Part shown: positions 9,005 to 17,162 of the stretch, in pieces
How positions within the stretch are numbered: position 1 is the stretch's first letter
How the letters are laid out: each line of letters opens with the position of its first letter
DNA from: Caldilineaceae bacterium
GTDB lineage: Bacteria > Chloroflexota > Anaerolineae > Caldilineales > Caldilineaceae
Assembly: GCA_022821585.1 (NCBI GenBank)
Contig: JAJEDI010000033.1
Location: 1 to 62,376 of the forward strand
Length of the DNA stretch: 62,376 nt
Reading direction: 5' to 3'
Notes under the pieces: model-generated
What the model was told of the DNA's origin: nothing
Database searches by the model: none
The model's input: only the letters and a program-made list of their open reading frames with translations
Program-made: the position numbers and the translations under genes

Positions 9005-10663
9005 TCAACGCGAGACTAACAGAGTTGTAGACGTAGAACCGGGCAGTTTCGCCGGACTGTTCGGCGCAACAGGGTCGGAAAGTCCAATTGGCCTTTTAGT
9101 CGAAGGTGTTGAGATATAGCCGGCGGGCGATACTGCTTCGATGTAGGCCTGACGATCAAGCGCTTGATGGGCAACCTGCATCGACAGCCGCAGGGCGGGT
9201 TCTCCCCAAATGCCGAGAATCAGGCTGAGCAGGACCAGCACGGCCACTGGCGTCAGCATTAGCTGCTGCCGGGCTCCGCTCTGCAGGATTCGGGAAGGAA
9301 CTCTGCTGGGACGGTTGTAGTCCCCCCAAAATGACTCGCGCCAGAGACGCATCATGTTAATCATTGTCAGAAGACTGGCGAAAATACTAACGCCGGAGAC
9401 GAACCAGTGACGCGTGTCAAGAGTGATCTGCAGGAGGCTGAGTTTACTTACAAAACCGCTGAAAGGCGGGACTCCCGCCAGTGAAATCGCGGCCATGAAA
9501 AAGAGAAAGGCCAGAAGGGGCTGCCGGGTTACAAGCCCACCGATCGAGGCCAGGCGGTCACTGCCCATGTACAGCTCTACGGCTCCCCCTGCCATAATGA
9601 GCGCGGTCTTGATTATCATGTGGTGACAAAGATAAATGATGGCCGCGCCCAAGCCGAATCCGATGGCCAGACTGTTTCCACTGAGGGCAACACCCAGACC
9701 CATCAGCATGAACCCCACATGGCTAATGATATGAAAGCTGAGAACGCGGCGGAGACCGGGCTGGGCCAGCGCCCCAAGCGCGCCTACGAGCATCGTCGCC
9801 CCGGCAATGGTCAAGAGCGCAGGCTGCCAAGTCAGCAGCAGTTCAGGAAAGAAGAGTGTGAAGCTGCGGAAAAGCGTGTAGACGCCTACCTTGGTCAACA
9901 GGCCGCCAAACAAGGCGGTAACCGCTGGGGGAGGCGTGTGGTAACTTGCTGGAAGCCAGAAGAAGAGGGGGAAAATCGCTGCCTTGCTGCCGAAACCGAC
10001 GAGAAGCAGACCCGCGAAGACCGTGCGGACCGCGGGAGAAGCAAGCGGCAACCGTTCCGCGATCTGGGCCATATTAAGGGTTCCGAGCGTACCGTAAGCG
10101 ATTCCCGCAGCGACCAGAAAGACGGTCGACGCAAGAAGGTTGAGTACGACGTAGCGAATACCGCTATTGGTCTGGGCCGGCTGGGCACCGACTGTCAGCA
10201 GAACGAAGCTAGCCATTAAGAGGACTTCAAAGAAGACGTAGAGATTGAAGAGATCTCCGGCCAGGAATGCGCCGTTGACGCCGGTGAGAAGGAATAGGTA
10301 AAGGGGATGAAACCCCATGCGGGCGCGGTGGTAGTCGATGGTTGCAACGGCAAATGGATAGACTGCCAGTGCGACGAGGGCTGTCAGCAGCAGAAGCGTT
10401 GCCGAGAGTCCATCACCGTAAACGGTAATACCGAATGGGGCCTCCCATGCTCCAAGCTGCAGGACAAACCTTTCACCCTGGCCGGCAGTAGCCTGGAAGA
10501 GTAACGCTGCTACTGCAAGGTTTATGCAAAGGGCCAAGGTCGTCAGAGCGATCTGATGCCGAATCAGCGTCCGTCCACCCCAACGGGCAAACAGAAGAAT
10601 GAGAGCGGCAGTCAGAAGAGGTGCGGCGACGGGGACGGCCAGCAGGTTTGCGCTCAAGGCCAT
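9005..10663 (-). CDS. mrpD: Mrp antiporter subunit D
   Basis: A 552-residue polytopic membrane protein of the NuoN/NuoM/MrpD proton-channel family, with about 14 helices. Conserved segments include DLFNLYVFFEVLLMASFVLL and the PLFFWLPASYHTPPPAVTALFGGLLTKVGVY core with the Glu and Lys residues used for proton transfer. It works with MrpA to couple cation efflux to proton entry. Its start overlaps the mrpC end by ten bases, so the two are translationally coupled. A 45-residue hydrophilic tail (from about residue 505) extends beyond the last helix. Confidence 0.93.
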   Translation of the reverse strand: MALSANLLAVPVAAPLLTAALILLFARWGGRTLIRHQIALTTLALCINLAVAALLFQATAGQGERFVLQLGAWEAPFGITVYGDGLSATLLLLTALVALAVYPFAVATIDYHRARMGFHPLYLFLLTGVNGAFLAGDLFNLYVFFEVLLMASFVLLTVGAQPAQTNSGIRYVVLNLLASTVFLVAAGIAYGTLGTLNMAQIAERLPLASPAVRTVFAGLLLVGFGSKAAIFPLFFWLPASYHTPPPAVTALFGGLLTKVGVYTLFRSFTLFFPELLLTWQPALLTIAGATMLVGALGALAQPGLRRVLSFHIISHVGFMLMGLGVALSGNSLAIGFGLGAAIIYLCHHMIIKTALIMAGGAVELYMGSDRLASIGGLVTRQPLLAFLFFMAAISLAGVPPFSGFVSKLSLLQITLDTRHWFVSGVSIFASLLTMINMMRLWRESFWGDYNRPSRVPSRILQSGARQQLMLTPVAVLVLLSLILGIWGEPALRLSMQVAHQALDRQAYIEAVSPAGYISTPSTKRPIGLSDPVAPNSPAKLPGSTSTTLLVSR

Positions 10664-11193
10664 CGGTATTGATCCTCTTCCATCGCGGTAGATTCGTCCT
10701 GTTCCGACGGTGGCGGCGGCGGTATGCTGGTCCGAAGATCGTCGGTGTCGTAGACCTCGTCAACCTCGTAGGCAAGCCAGTCGTACTGGTCTGTGTCGGT
10801 AGATTCGGAAAAATCGAAGGGATCCCCTTCCCTCAGCAGGGGTACAAACTCACCGTGGACATAGTCGGTTTGCGTGACGGTATGGCGCCGGTGCACGAGT
10901 ACGATGACGAATGCAGTAATGCCGAAACTGATAACTATTGCCGTCAAAATGAGGGCTTGGGGCAAGGGATCTGCCGGCAGACTCGACGTAATGGTCTCAG
11001 CGTAGTCAGCCTTGTTGAGAAAGATGGGAGGCCGGCCTTCGACGAGCCTGCCTGACCCAAAGAGCAGGAGATTGACCCCATGACTCAATAAAGCCAGTCC
11101 GAGGATGAGCTTGATCTGTCCTCGCCGCAAGATTAGATAGGTTCCGGATGCGAATAGGCTGCCGACGGCAATTGCCAGAAGTAATGAGATCAT
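10654..11193 (-). CDS. mrpC: Mrp antiporter subunit C with acidic tail
   Basis: Residues 1-110 form the NuoK-like MrpC membrane unit: three helices, GTYLILRRGQIKLILGLALLSHGVNLLLF, then PLPQALILTAIVISFGITAFVIVLVHR. Typical MrpC proteins stop soon after this. Here about 65 more residues follow, rich in Asp, Glu and Tyr, with a five-proline run (IPPPPPSEQDES). The tail should lie on one membrane face and has no recognised domain. The gene overlaps both mrpB and mrpD by a few bases. Confidence 0.9.
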   Translation of the reverse strand: MISLLLAIAVGSLFASGTYLILRRGQIKLILGLALLSHGVNLLLFGSGRLVEGRPPIFLNKADYAETITSSLPADPLPQALILTAIVISFGITAFVIVLVHRRHTVTQTDYVHGEFVPLLREGDPFDFSESTDTDQYDWLAYEVDEVYDTDDLRTSIPPPPPSEQDESTAMEEDQYRWP

Positions 11194-11711
11194 GAGTTTG
11201 CCCCGCGCCCGGTTTCGACTCTCAAGTCCGGCGAATCGAGGGAGGAATCGTCTGAAAGAACCGGAGAAGCCGAGTCATCGCGCAGGCGTTCGCCCGTTGC
11301 AGAAACACGGCTGAGGCCAAGAAGGTAGGAGGTTGCGAAGCTTACCACAACGAGAAAGACACCGAGATCGAAGATTATTGGCGTGCCCAGTTTGAGATAG
11401 CCAAGGAGAGGGAGGGACAGACTGAACCATACGCCTTGGAAGAAGGACCCATCCAGCAAACCAGTGATGCCAGCAAGGACGGCTAGAGCCAAACCCAGAC
11501 CGATACTGCTGTTCAGGTAAGGACCGATGGTACGTCTGACTATAACGTGACCGCGGCTCAGGATTTGAAGCTGAAAGGCACTGGCCGCCATCAGGCCGGC
11601 GATGAAGCCACCTCCGGGTAAGTTGTGGCCGCGAATGAGCAGAAAGAGGGCCAGTAACAGGAGGACGGGAGTCAGAATTCGATTCAAGAGACGCAGATAG
11701 AGTTCAGGCAT
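11190..11711 (-). CDS. mrpB: Mrp antiporter subunit B
   Basis: 173 residues with four helices and the MnhB signature LFLLIRGHNLPGGGFIAGLMAASAFQLQ. Further conserved parts are GLLDGSFFQGVW and GTPIIFDLGVFLVVVSFATSYLL. The frame starts upstream at GTG 11720; ATG at 11711 starts the usual N-terminus. The last 35 residues are Ser/Asp-rich and disordered-looking, matching the polar tails on MrpC and MrpD. Its end overlaps the mrpC start by four bases. Confidence 0.92.
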   Translation of the reverse strand: MPELYLRLLNRILTPVLLLLALFLLIRGHNLPGGGFIAGLMAASAFQLQILSRGHVIVRRTIGPYLNSSIGLGLALAVLAGITGLLDGSFFQGVWFSLSLPLLGYLKLGTPIIFDLGVFLVVVSFATSYLLGLSRVSATGERLRDDSASPVLSDDSSLDSPDLRVETGRGANS

Positions 11712-11743
11712 AAGGACCACTTACAGGTTTCAGATTGGTGGCA

Positions 11744-14257
11744 TCACGTCTCACTTGCTTTAGCAGGAGACTCGGTACTCGCCAGTTCGGATTCGACCGG
11801 TGGATGGACAGACTGTCTTTCAGCGTGTTCGGGTTCCCGACGTCGCGACAACGACGAAGGCAGATTTACACGCGGTGCATGTAACAAGGCGTACCCACCG
11901 AGAGCCGCCAGCGCAAGAACAGTAATTTCCCCCATCGTGTCGAAGGCGCGAAAGTCGACCAGGATTACGTTTACTACATTTGACCCATGGCCGCGTGGCA
12001 CCGCATTGCTCAGAAAGAAGCCGCTGATGGACTGTGCGGCCTGCATCGCTTCGCTGGTATTGAAGAGGACAAGGAAAAAGCCGAATGCACCTGCTGCCAA
12101 TGCCACCAGCACGTTGCGCGTCTGTTTCAGCTTCCGCATAGGGGGTCGAATGTCGGGCGGCAGCTTTGTGAACACGATTACGAGAAGCACAACCGTTAGC
12201 ACTTCAATCAGGAGTTGAGTAAGCGCCAGGTCCGGCGCGCTGAAGAAGACGTAGAAAAGGGTCACTGAAACGCCAACCACGCCCAGGCTTACGATCGCGC
12301 CCAAGCTGGTTCTGATGCGGACAGTGACATAGGCGGATACGACCAACATTAGTATCAGTATCGTTTCGGGGGCTCCGGGCATTACGTCGTTCCAGGGCAA
12401 GATGTCAGCAAGCTCGATCTGCCGCAGGGCGAAGGCAACAGGAACGAAGGCGGCGAGAAAAACGATCGCAGCTTGGGTAGCAAGGGTATAGCCCTGGGAG
12501 AAGCGGGCCGTTATCTGGCCCATAGCGTAAACGCCATCGAGGATGTTCTGAAATACCACGACGCCGCGCAGGCCATCGGGAAGGGCGGCCAATGTTCGGC
12601 GCAGAAGGGACCTTTTCAAGAAAAGCCATACGCCGGCTGCGATCGCGAGCAGGCTTATCAGGAACACCGGGGAAAAGCCATGCCAGAGAGCAACGTGCTT
12701 GTGGACAGGCGCGCCTGCAATTGAAGCTGCCGCAGGGGCAAAAAGTGCGTCGAGATACGCCAAAGCTAACGGCGCGACCGTGCCGCATGCCACAAGAAGG
12801 AGTGGCGCGGCAACGAAAAGAGGCGGCGGAGCATGGTGTACATGCGTCTCTTCAACCGGTACGCCGCCCTCCTCGAGGGGAGTTCCTGCTTCGATGGTCG
12901 AACTGGGCCGCAAGAAAGCTTCCCAAATGAGGGTGAGACTGTATGTAACGAAAAAGGCTCCGGCGACGGCTGCGGCGCCAAATGCGATCCATCCCGCCAA
13001 GGCGCCATGCTCGGCTGACGTAAAGAATGATTCAAGCAGGGCCTCTTTGGACACGAAGCCAAATAGTGGGGGAATGCCGGCCATTGACAGGGCTGCAAGA
13101 ATCGCCACCCACGTGGTGACGGGGAGTGACCTTCTGAGGCCGGCTAGTTTTCTCAGGTCTCTGACCCCCGTCGCGTGGTCAACGATACCTGCCACCAGAA
13201 AGAGGGGGCCCTTATATAGAGCGTGGGAGAGAATGCCAACGACGACGGCCAACAATGCGGCTTCACTGCGAAATGCCAGAAGCGTGGTGAGGACGCCAAG
13301 CTGGCTGACGGTGGCGTAGGCCAGCAGGGCCTTCATGTCCCAGTGGCGCACAGCCGTGACGGCACCGACCAGCATGGTGATGCCGCCAAAGGAGAGGAGC
13401 GCCCACATCCACATAGAATGCCCGCTGAGAGCAGGATGAAGACGTGCCAGAAGGTATATGCCCGCCTTTACCATGGTGGCCGAATGCAGGTAAGCGCTTG
13501 CCGGCGTTGGCGCGGCCATAGCGCCGGGAAGCCACCAGTGGAAGGGGAACTGGGCCGACTTGGTAAAGGCCCCGACAAGAATCAGTACCAGGATCGCCGG
13601 GTAGAGGTCAAGTTCGGTTAGGCCGGGGCGAGTGACGATTTCGCTGATGGTGTAAGTACCGCTCTGCTGCCCCAGCAGAATCATGCCGGCGATCAGGGCC
13701 AGTCCGCCGCCCGCGGTGACGATGAATGCGTTGCGCGCGCCGCCCCTGGCTACGGCAGACTGATGTGAGTACCCTATGAGAAGATAGCTTGTTACGCTTG
13801 TCCCTTCCCAGAAAACGAAGAGAGTCAGGAGATTATCGGCCCATACCAGGCCCAACATCGAGGCCATGAAGGAGAAGAGTGTAAGGTAAAAGTAGCCCTG
13901 GCGATCATCATTCTCAAGATAGTAGTGGGTGTACAGGGCAACAGCGGCGCCGATGCCTGAAATGACAAGGCCGAATAGAAGCGAGAGGCCGTCCAGGCGG
14001 AATGAAAGCTCCAGGCCCAGGGTTTCAATCCAGCGATACTGTTCGGCAATGATGGTTCCGTTCTGCAGGAGACCACTGTCGCCGTGCGCGGCTGCATCGC
14101 TTCCGGCCAGAAGTGGAAGAGAGGCTGTTACCTGCCAGAAGGTGACGGCCAGGGGAGGCAGAGCCGACAGCCAACCAGCCCAGGAGCGCTCATGAGGGCG
14201 AAGCCAAAAGAGGATGACACCACTGATGAAAATGAGTATGACGGATGCCGCTAACAT
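11744..14257 (-). CDS. mrpA: Mrp antiporter subunit A
   Basis: The large subunit, 837 residues with about 20 helices. The N-terminal 500 residues are a NuoL-like proton channel: FVFWEGTSVTSYLLIGY, then FPFHWWLPGAMAAPTPASAYLHSATMVKAGIYLL. Near residue 690 comes the MbhD/DUF4040 module (FYVFFSAPDLALTQLLIEVLTVVLLV), then an MbhE-like C-terminus (VNVILVDFRAFDTMGEITVL). MrpA and MrpD carry the ion paths of the complex, used for sodium and alkali resistance and pH homeostasis. A GTG 19 codons upstream (14314) is possible, but the ATG at 14257 begins the first helix. It opens the A-B-C-D-E-F-G operon. Confidence 0.93.
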   Translation of the reverse strand: MLAASVILIFISGVILFWLRPHERSWAGWLSALPPLAVTFWQVTASLPLLAGSDAAAHGDSGLLQNGTIIAEQYRWIETLGLELSFRLDGLSLLFGLVISGIGAAVALYTHYYLENDDRQGYFYLTLFSFMASMLGLVWADNLLTLFVFWEGTSVTSYLLIGYSHQSAVARGGARNAFIVTAGGGLALIAGMILLGQQSGTYTISEIVTRPGLTELDLYPAILVLILVGAFTKSAQFPFHWWLPGAMAAPTPASAYLHSATMVKAGIYLLARLHPALSGHSMWMWALLSFGGITMLVGAVTAVRHWDMKALLAYATVSQLGVLTTLLAFRSEAALLAVVVGILSHALYKGPLFLVAGIVDHATGVRDLRKLAGLRRSLPVTTWVAILAALSMAGIPPLFGFVSKEALLESFFTSAEHGALAGWIAFGAAAVAGAFFVTYSLTLIWEAFLRPSSTIEAGTPLEEGGVPVEETHVHHAPPPLFVAAPLLLVACGTVAPLALAYLDALFAPAAASIAGAPVHKHVALWHGFSPVFLISLLAIAAGVWLFLKRSLLRRTLAALPDGLRGVVVFQNILDGVYAMGQITARFSQGYTLATQAAIVFLAAFVPVAFALRQIELADILPWNDVMPGAPETILILMLVVSAYVTVRIRTSLGAIVSLGVVGVSVTLFYVFFSAPDLALTQLLIEVLTVVLLVIVFTKLPPDIRPPMRKLKQTRNVLVALAAGAFGFFLVLFNTSEAMQAAQSISGFFLSNAVPRGHGSNVVNVILVDFRAFDTMGEITVLALAALGGYALLHAPRVNLPSSLSRRREPEHAERQSVHPPVESELASTESPAKASET

Positions 14258-15158
14258 AGTTTCTTTACTTGGATGGTAGCCTGAAGTCGCTTTCCCGGAC
14301 CCATGTTTCGACACTTAGGCCTGAGAACTGTCGCCTTGATGCCCTTAAGTATTCAAACTCATCGCTCAAGGCCGTCGCAAAGGGCTTGTGGTAGAGGAAT
14401 CCATTCCCCTTCGCCCCTGACCGCCCCGCGAAATGTCTGTGACCCGTGCTCCCCTGACAACAGAATGCTAACAGGGCCGTTCGATTAGATGACATCTATT
14501 CCGTCGGTGTCCTTACGGTCTTCAATGGAGGGGAGAACAGCGTTCCGAATGCGGTGATTCTCAGGAGAAAGAGACATTGGCGCGGGCAGTTAGAAAGTGC
14601 CTGCCGTCGACTGGGTGGGTCGGTAACCCGACTCCGAAGAGAATAATATTCGACTTTTTTTTACCACAACTGCAGCAGCCGCCCTAACTTTCGCCTGCAG
14701 TTTGTCGCCCTCCAATCTTGTGCTCCTGCCTTTGAGACGTAGGGAAGAAGCTCAATGTTTCGTGCTAGTGCCCTCTGAAGCTGATGTCGCCTTCGAATCC
14801 CTCTCGGGAAGAGGGCGCCTTGGAACTGACGCGCCGTATGCCAGAATGCTGGCGTTTCAGTGCTTGCACAGGGATCGTGCTCAGTCCCAATGTCCCACTT
14901 GACTTTTTCGGCCGTTAATCCAGTGGAATCGAGCCGTCAAGCGAAGGAATGAGGCGAAGTCAGGACCGCCATGGACGAACAAGGCGGGATGCTTTGTAAT
15001 GCTGAAGTAGCACCCCGATGACTGTTCAAGGGAAGGGGCGAGGACCGGGTCCAGGGACGAGAACAGAAAAGGGGGAAGAACCTACGTAGAAGGGTAGTCT
15101 TGAGGTCGGAACACTGCAAGTGAATGGAAAACCTGCCTGGTCAAAGGCGGCGTGTGAC
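14258..15158. other. 900-bp gene-free region upstream of mrpA
   Basis: No protein gene is supported. The only marked feature is a small A/T-rich dyad near 14636-14651 followed by eight Ts on the plus strand (14655-14662), which could end an unannotated small transcript. A hairpin of GTCGG/CCGAC lies just before it. I found no convincing mrpA promoter and no riboswitch I could identify. Confidence 0.4.
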
Positions 15159-15560
15159 CTAGATTCCAGCGTCTGTGTGGCCGGCGTCAAGATTCATCAA
15201 GTCCCTGCCGAAAGGAAATAGAGCCAGGGGAATCAATTTGATATGCTGCTTGGCGAAAGGGATACCTACAACTGTAACGGTAAGTATCAGCGCCGAAATC
15301 AGATGTGCCACAGCGATCTCCCACCCGAAAAGAATCAGCCAGATCAGGTTGAAGAGAACGCGAAGGGCACTGTTCGCGTTCTGCCCTTCCACCACCTCCT
15401 TGCCAAATGGGGCGAGGGTTGCTACGCCGATCTTTATCGACTGCAAACCGAAGGGAATGCCGACGACAGTGAGGCAGAGAAGAAGACCGCCGATCAAGTA
15501 TCCGAGGGCGGCGATGAGGCCTCCAAAGACAAGCCAAATGATATTGCCGAGCGTACTCAT
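15159..15560 (-). CDS. YccF-domain membrane protein
   Basis: 133 residues made of two repeated YccF units. Each has a helix pair followed by the signature: LCLTVVGIPFGLQSIKIGVATLAPFGKEV in the first half and LTVTVVGIPFAKQHIKLIPLALFPFGRDL in the second. YccF proteins are inner-membrane proteins without an assigned biochemical function. AAAGGAAA lies six bases before the ATG. It is a single gene in a gene-poor stretch; nothing nearby suggests its role. Confidence 0.9.
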   Translation of the reverse strand: MSTLGNIIWLVFGGLIAALGYLIGGLLLCLTVVGIPFGLQSIKIGVATLAPFGKEVVEGQNANSALRVLFNLIWLILFGWEIAVAHLISALILTVTVVGIPFAKQHIKLIPLALFPFGRDLMNLDAGHTDAGI

Positions 15561-16160
15561 GAAGGTTTCCTTTACTGGATCGAGGGATTCCGGTCGATCC
15601 GCTGCTCCAGCCCGATTCTCTACTATGGAATACTACGAGTATCTAGCGACGAGGTTTCAGTAGATGCCGGTTGATGAGAAACCACCAAGAGGGGGGGCGG
15701 GGAAATTCGGGTTCCTATACGACAGGGATGAAAGCTGACCGTGGTTATGGCGCCGCGCAGCTGACTGAGGAACCGGCCAGGTAGAAGAAGAAGCTGACTC
15801 GGGAACGGGTAAGTGTTGTAGTCGCAAGGGATTCCCCCTTTGCAAGAACGGCCACCTGAGGTGGACCCCCATCAGGGTGATTTGGGCGCAAATGGTCTCA
15901 TTTCGGACAAGGCTGAAATGGCGGCTTTTCATGGCCGTATTCGGACCCCGTCAGCGAGAACGCGAGTCAACTGTGGCTGAGTAGCACCGGCGTTCACAAT
16001 CAGTCATACAAAAGTAGGACAAAAAGTTCCAAAAACGGTTGACGGGCCGGGATTTTCTGCTATACTCGATGTTATCGTTCAAACTTGAGAGGGCGCGTTC
16101 TGTATGGGCAAAAGTCTTTCATGCGCAGCCCCATGAGCCCGCTTTGTGGGAGGACGCCAA
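15561..16160. other. 600-bp gene-poor region
   Basis: No convincing gene between yccF and the DUF1540-like gene, which diverge from it. The right part holds the promoter at 16039-16066. The 91-codon frame at 15657-15932 (minus) has no family features and is probably chance. Confidence 0.4.
16039..16066 (+). promoter_or_regulatory. Promoter of the DUF1540-like gene
   Basis: TTGACG (16039-16044), 16-base spacer, TATACT (16061-16066); both hexamers match consensus at five of six bases. The transcript leader to the ATG at 16161 would be about 88 bases. Confidence 0.65.
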
Positions 16161-16469
16161 ATGAGCCGGGTGCGCTGCCCGCAGAAGCGCTGCAGCTTCT
16201 GGTTGAATGGATGGTGCGACGCCGATGAAATCGAGTTGGATTCGGTTACACTTTCGTGCATAACTTTCGATGAAATCGAGAATGCAGAGTCATTGGAAGG
16301 TGCGGGGGCAGCTACCGAAAAAGACGAAGAAGAGTATGAGTGGCTGGATGATGAATCGATATTCGAAGACGACATGGATGAAAGTCTGTATGGTGTAGAC
16401 GACGGCGATCCGGAACTAGACGATGAAGAGGGCGATCTGCAAGAAGAAGAAGACACGTGGACTCTTTGA
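16161..16469 (+). CDS. Small DUF1540-like protein with acidic tail
   Basis: 102 residues from the ATG, which has GGAGG seven bases upstream. Residues 1-40 show four cysteines (Cys6, Cys11, Cys19, Cys33) in RVRCPQKRCSFWLNGWCDAD and LSCITF, with a D-E-I-E segment between, closely matching the DUF1540 Cys pattern, a probable metal-binding knuckle. The remaining 60 or so residues are overwhelmingly Asp and Glu, without Lys or Arg after Lys55 or so, giving a very low pI. The gene has its own promoter. The function of DUF1540 is not known; the acidic tail could bind cations or mimic nucleic acid. A short AAGCC/GGCTT hairpin overlaps the stop but makes a poor terminator. Confidence 0.7.
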   Translation: MSRVRCPQKRCSFWLNGWCDADEIELDSVTLSCITFDEIENAESLEGAGAATEKDEEEYEWLDDESIFEDDMDESLYGVDDGDPELDDEEGDLQEEEDTWTL

Positions 16470-16711
16470 AGCCAAGGGGCTTTACGAGGTGCCAGTGTTC
16501 TCGCAATGGTTAGGACGATTCGATGGGAAGGCGCTTTCTTTGGAGTAAGGCGTTCATGTATGAAGTAGAGGGATTACCTGACCGGTGCTGTATGAAGACC
16601 GGCGGGCAAGAAAGATCCAGTCCAATGTGCACTCGCGAGGCTGCGCAATGCGATGCGTAGAATGCTCCAATTTGCGTCGAATTCGTGGGTATGGTACTCT
16701 GATTACAGGTA

Positions 16712-16740
16712 TGGACAACTGAACATTTATCGTGTATAAT
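16712..16740 (+). promoter_or_regulatory. Strong promoter of the 73-residue membrane protein
   Basis: TGGACA (16712-16717), 17-base spacer, TATAAT (16735-16740). The -10 is a perfect match and the -35 matches at five of six. The leader to the ATG at 16793 is about 45 bases. The 323-bp gap between the two small genes holds nothing else. Confidence 0.7.
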
Positions 16741-16792
16741 CAGTTGTATCATTTCGCATTCATTTTGCAATCATCCCTTAAGGAGAGCAGCC

Positions 16793-17014
16793 ATGACCTA
16801 TGAAGCCGCTTTTCCACGATTTACACCGAAAAAGAGCCGGAGCCGTTCGGGACCGCAGTTGCCTGTGAGGTCGAGGCTGATGTTGCCGGTGAAATGGCAG
16901 CCATCACTGTATTTGGGAAAGAAGTACAGTCCCAGATTCTTCCTGGCCATGGCGGTAAGCATAGTAAGCTCCATCAGTTTCCTGTGGGTGCTTCTTCTGG
17001 TAATTGCCGGCTAA
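16793..17014 (+). CDS. Small tail-anchored basic membrane protein
   Basis: 73 residues, not recognised. The first 48 residues are strongly basic (KKSRSRSGPQLPVRSR) with several prolines and no acidic residue after Glu4. One hydrophobic helix of about 21 residues (FFLAMAVSIVSSISFLWVLLLVIA) closes the protein, leaving one Gly after it. AAGGAGAG stands six bases before the ATG, a strong ribosome-binding site. Promoter (16712-16740) and terminator (17101-17139) frame it exactly, so it is a monocistronic, probably well-expressed gene. The N-terminus should face the cytoplasm and could contact nucleic acid or lipid head groups. Confidence 0.7.
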   Translation: MTYEAAFPRFTPKKSRSRSGPQLPVRSRLMLPVKWQPSLYLGKKYSPRFFLAMAVSIVSSISFLWVLLLVIAG

Positions 17015-17100
17015 CTGTCTGAGGGGGTCGGGACCAGTTCTATCCGTTGCCAGAATGGAGAATTCGGTACGCGAGTAGAAACATCATAATAGACTGCATT

Positions 17101-17139
17101 TCCCCTGACGTACTATCGCAAGTCAGGGGATTTTCTTTT
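17101..17139 (+). terminator. Intrinsic terminator after the small membrane protein
   Basis: Stem TCCCCTGAC (17101-17109) with GTCAGGGGA (17122-17130), loop of 12, followed by TTTTCTTTT. No T-tract on the other strand, so it acts on the plus-strand transcript only. Confidence 0.88.
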
Positions 17140-17162
17140 CCGACAGCAAAAGAGTGTTCAGG

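Noticed and set aside
14550..14600. TTCTCAGGAGAAAGAGACA considered as part of a glycine-type riboswitch
   Set aside because: The aptamer core (GCCGAAGG-like) is absent and it is not in a suitable leader position.
15657..15932. A 91-codon minus-strand frame between yccF and the DUF1540-like gene
   Set aside because: No ribosome-binding site, no family, low-complexity Pro/Ser/Arg product.
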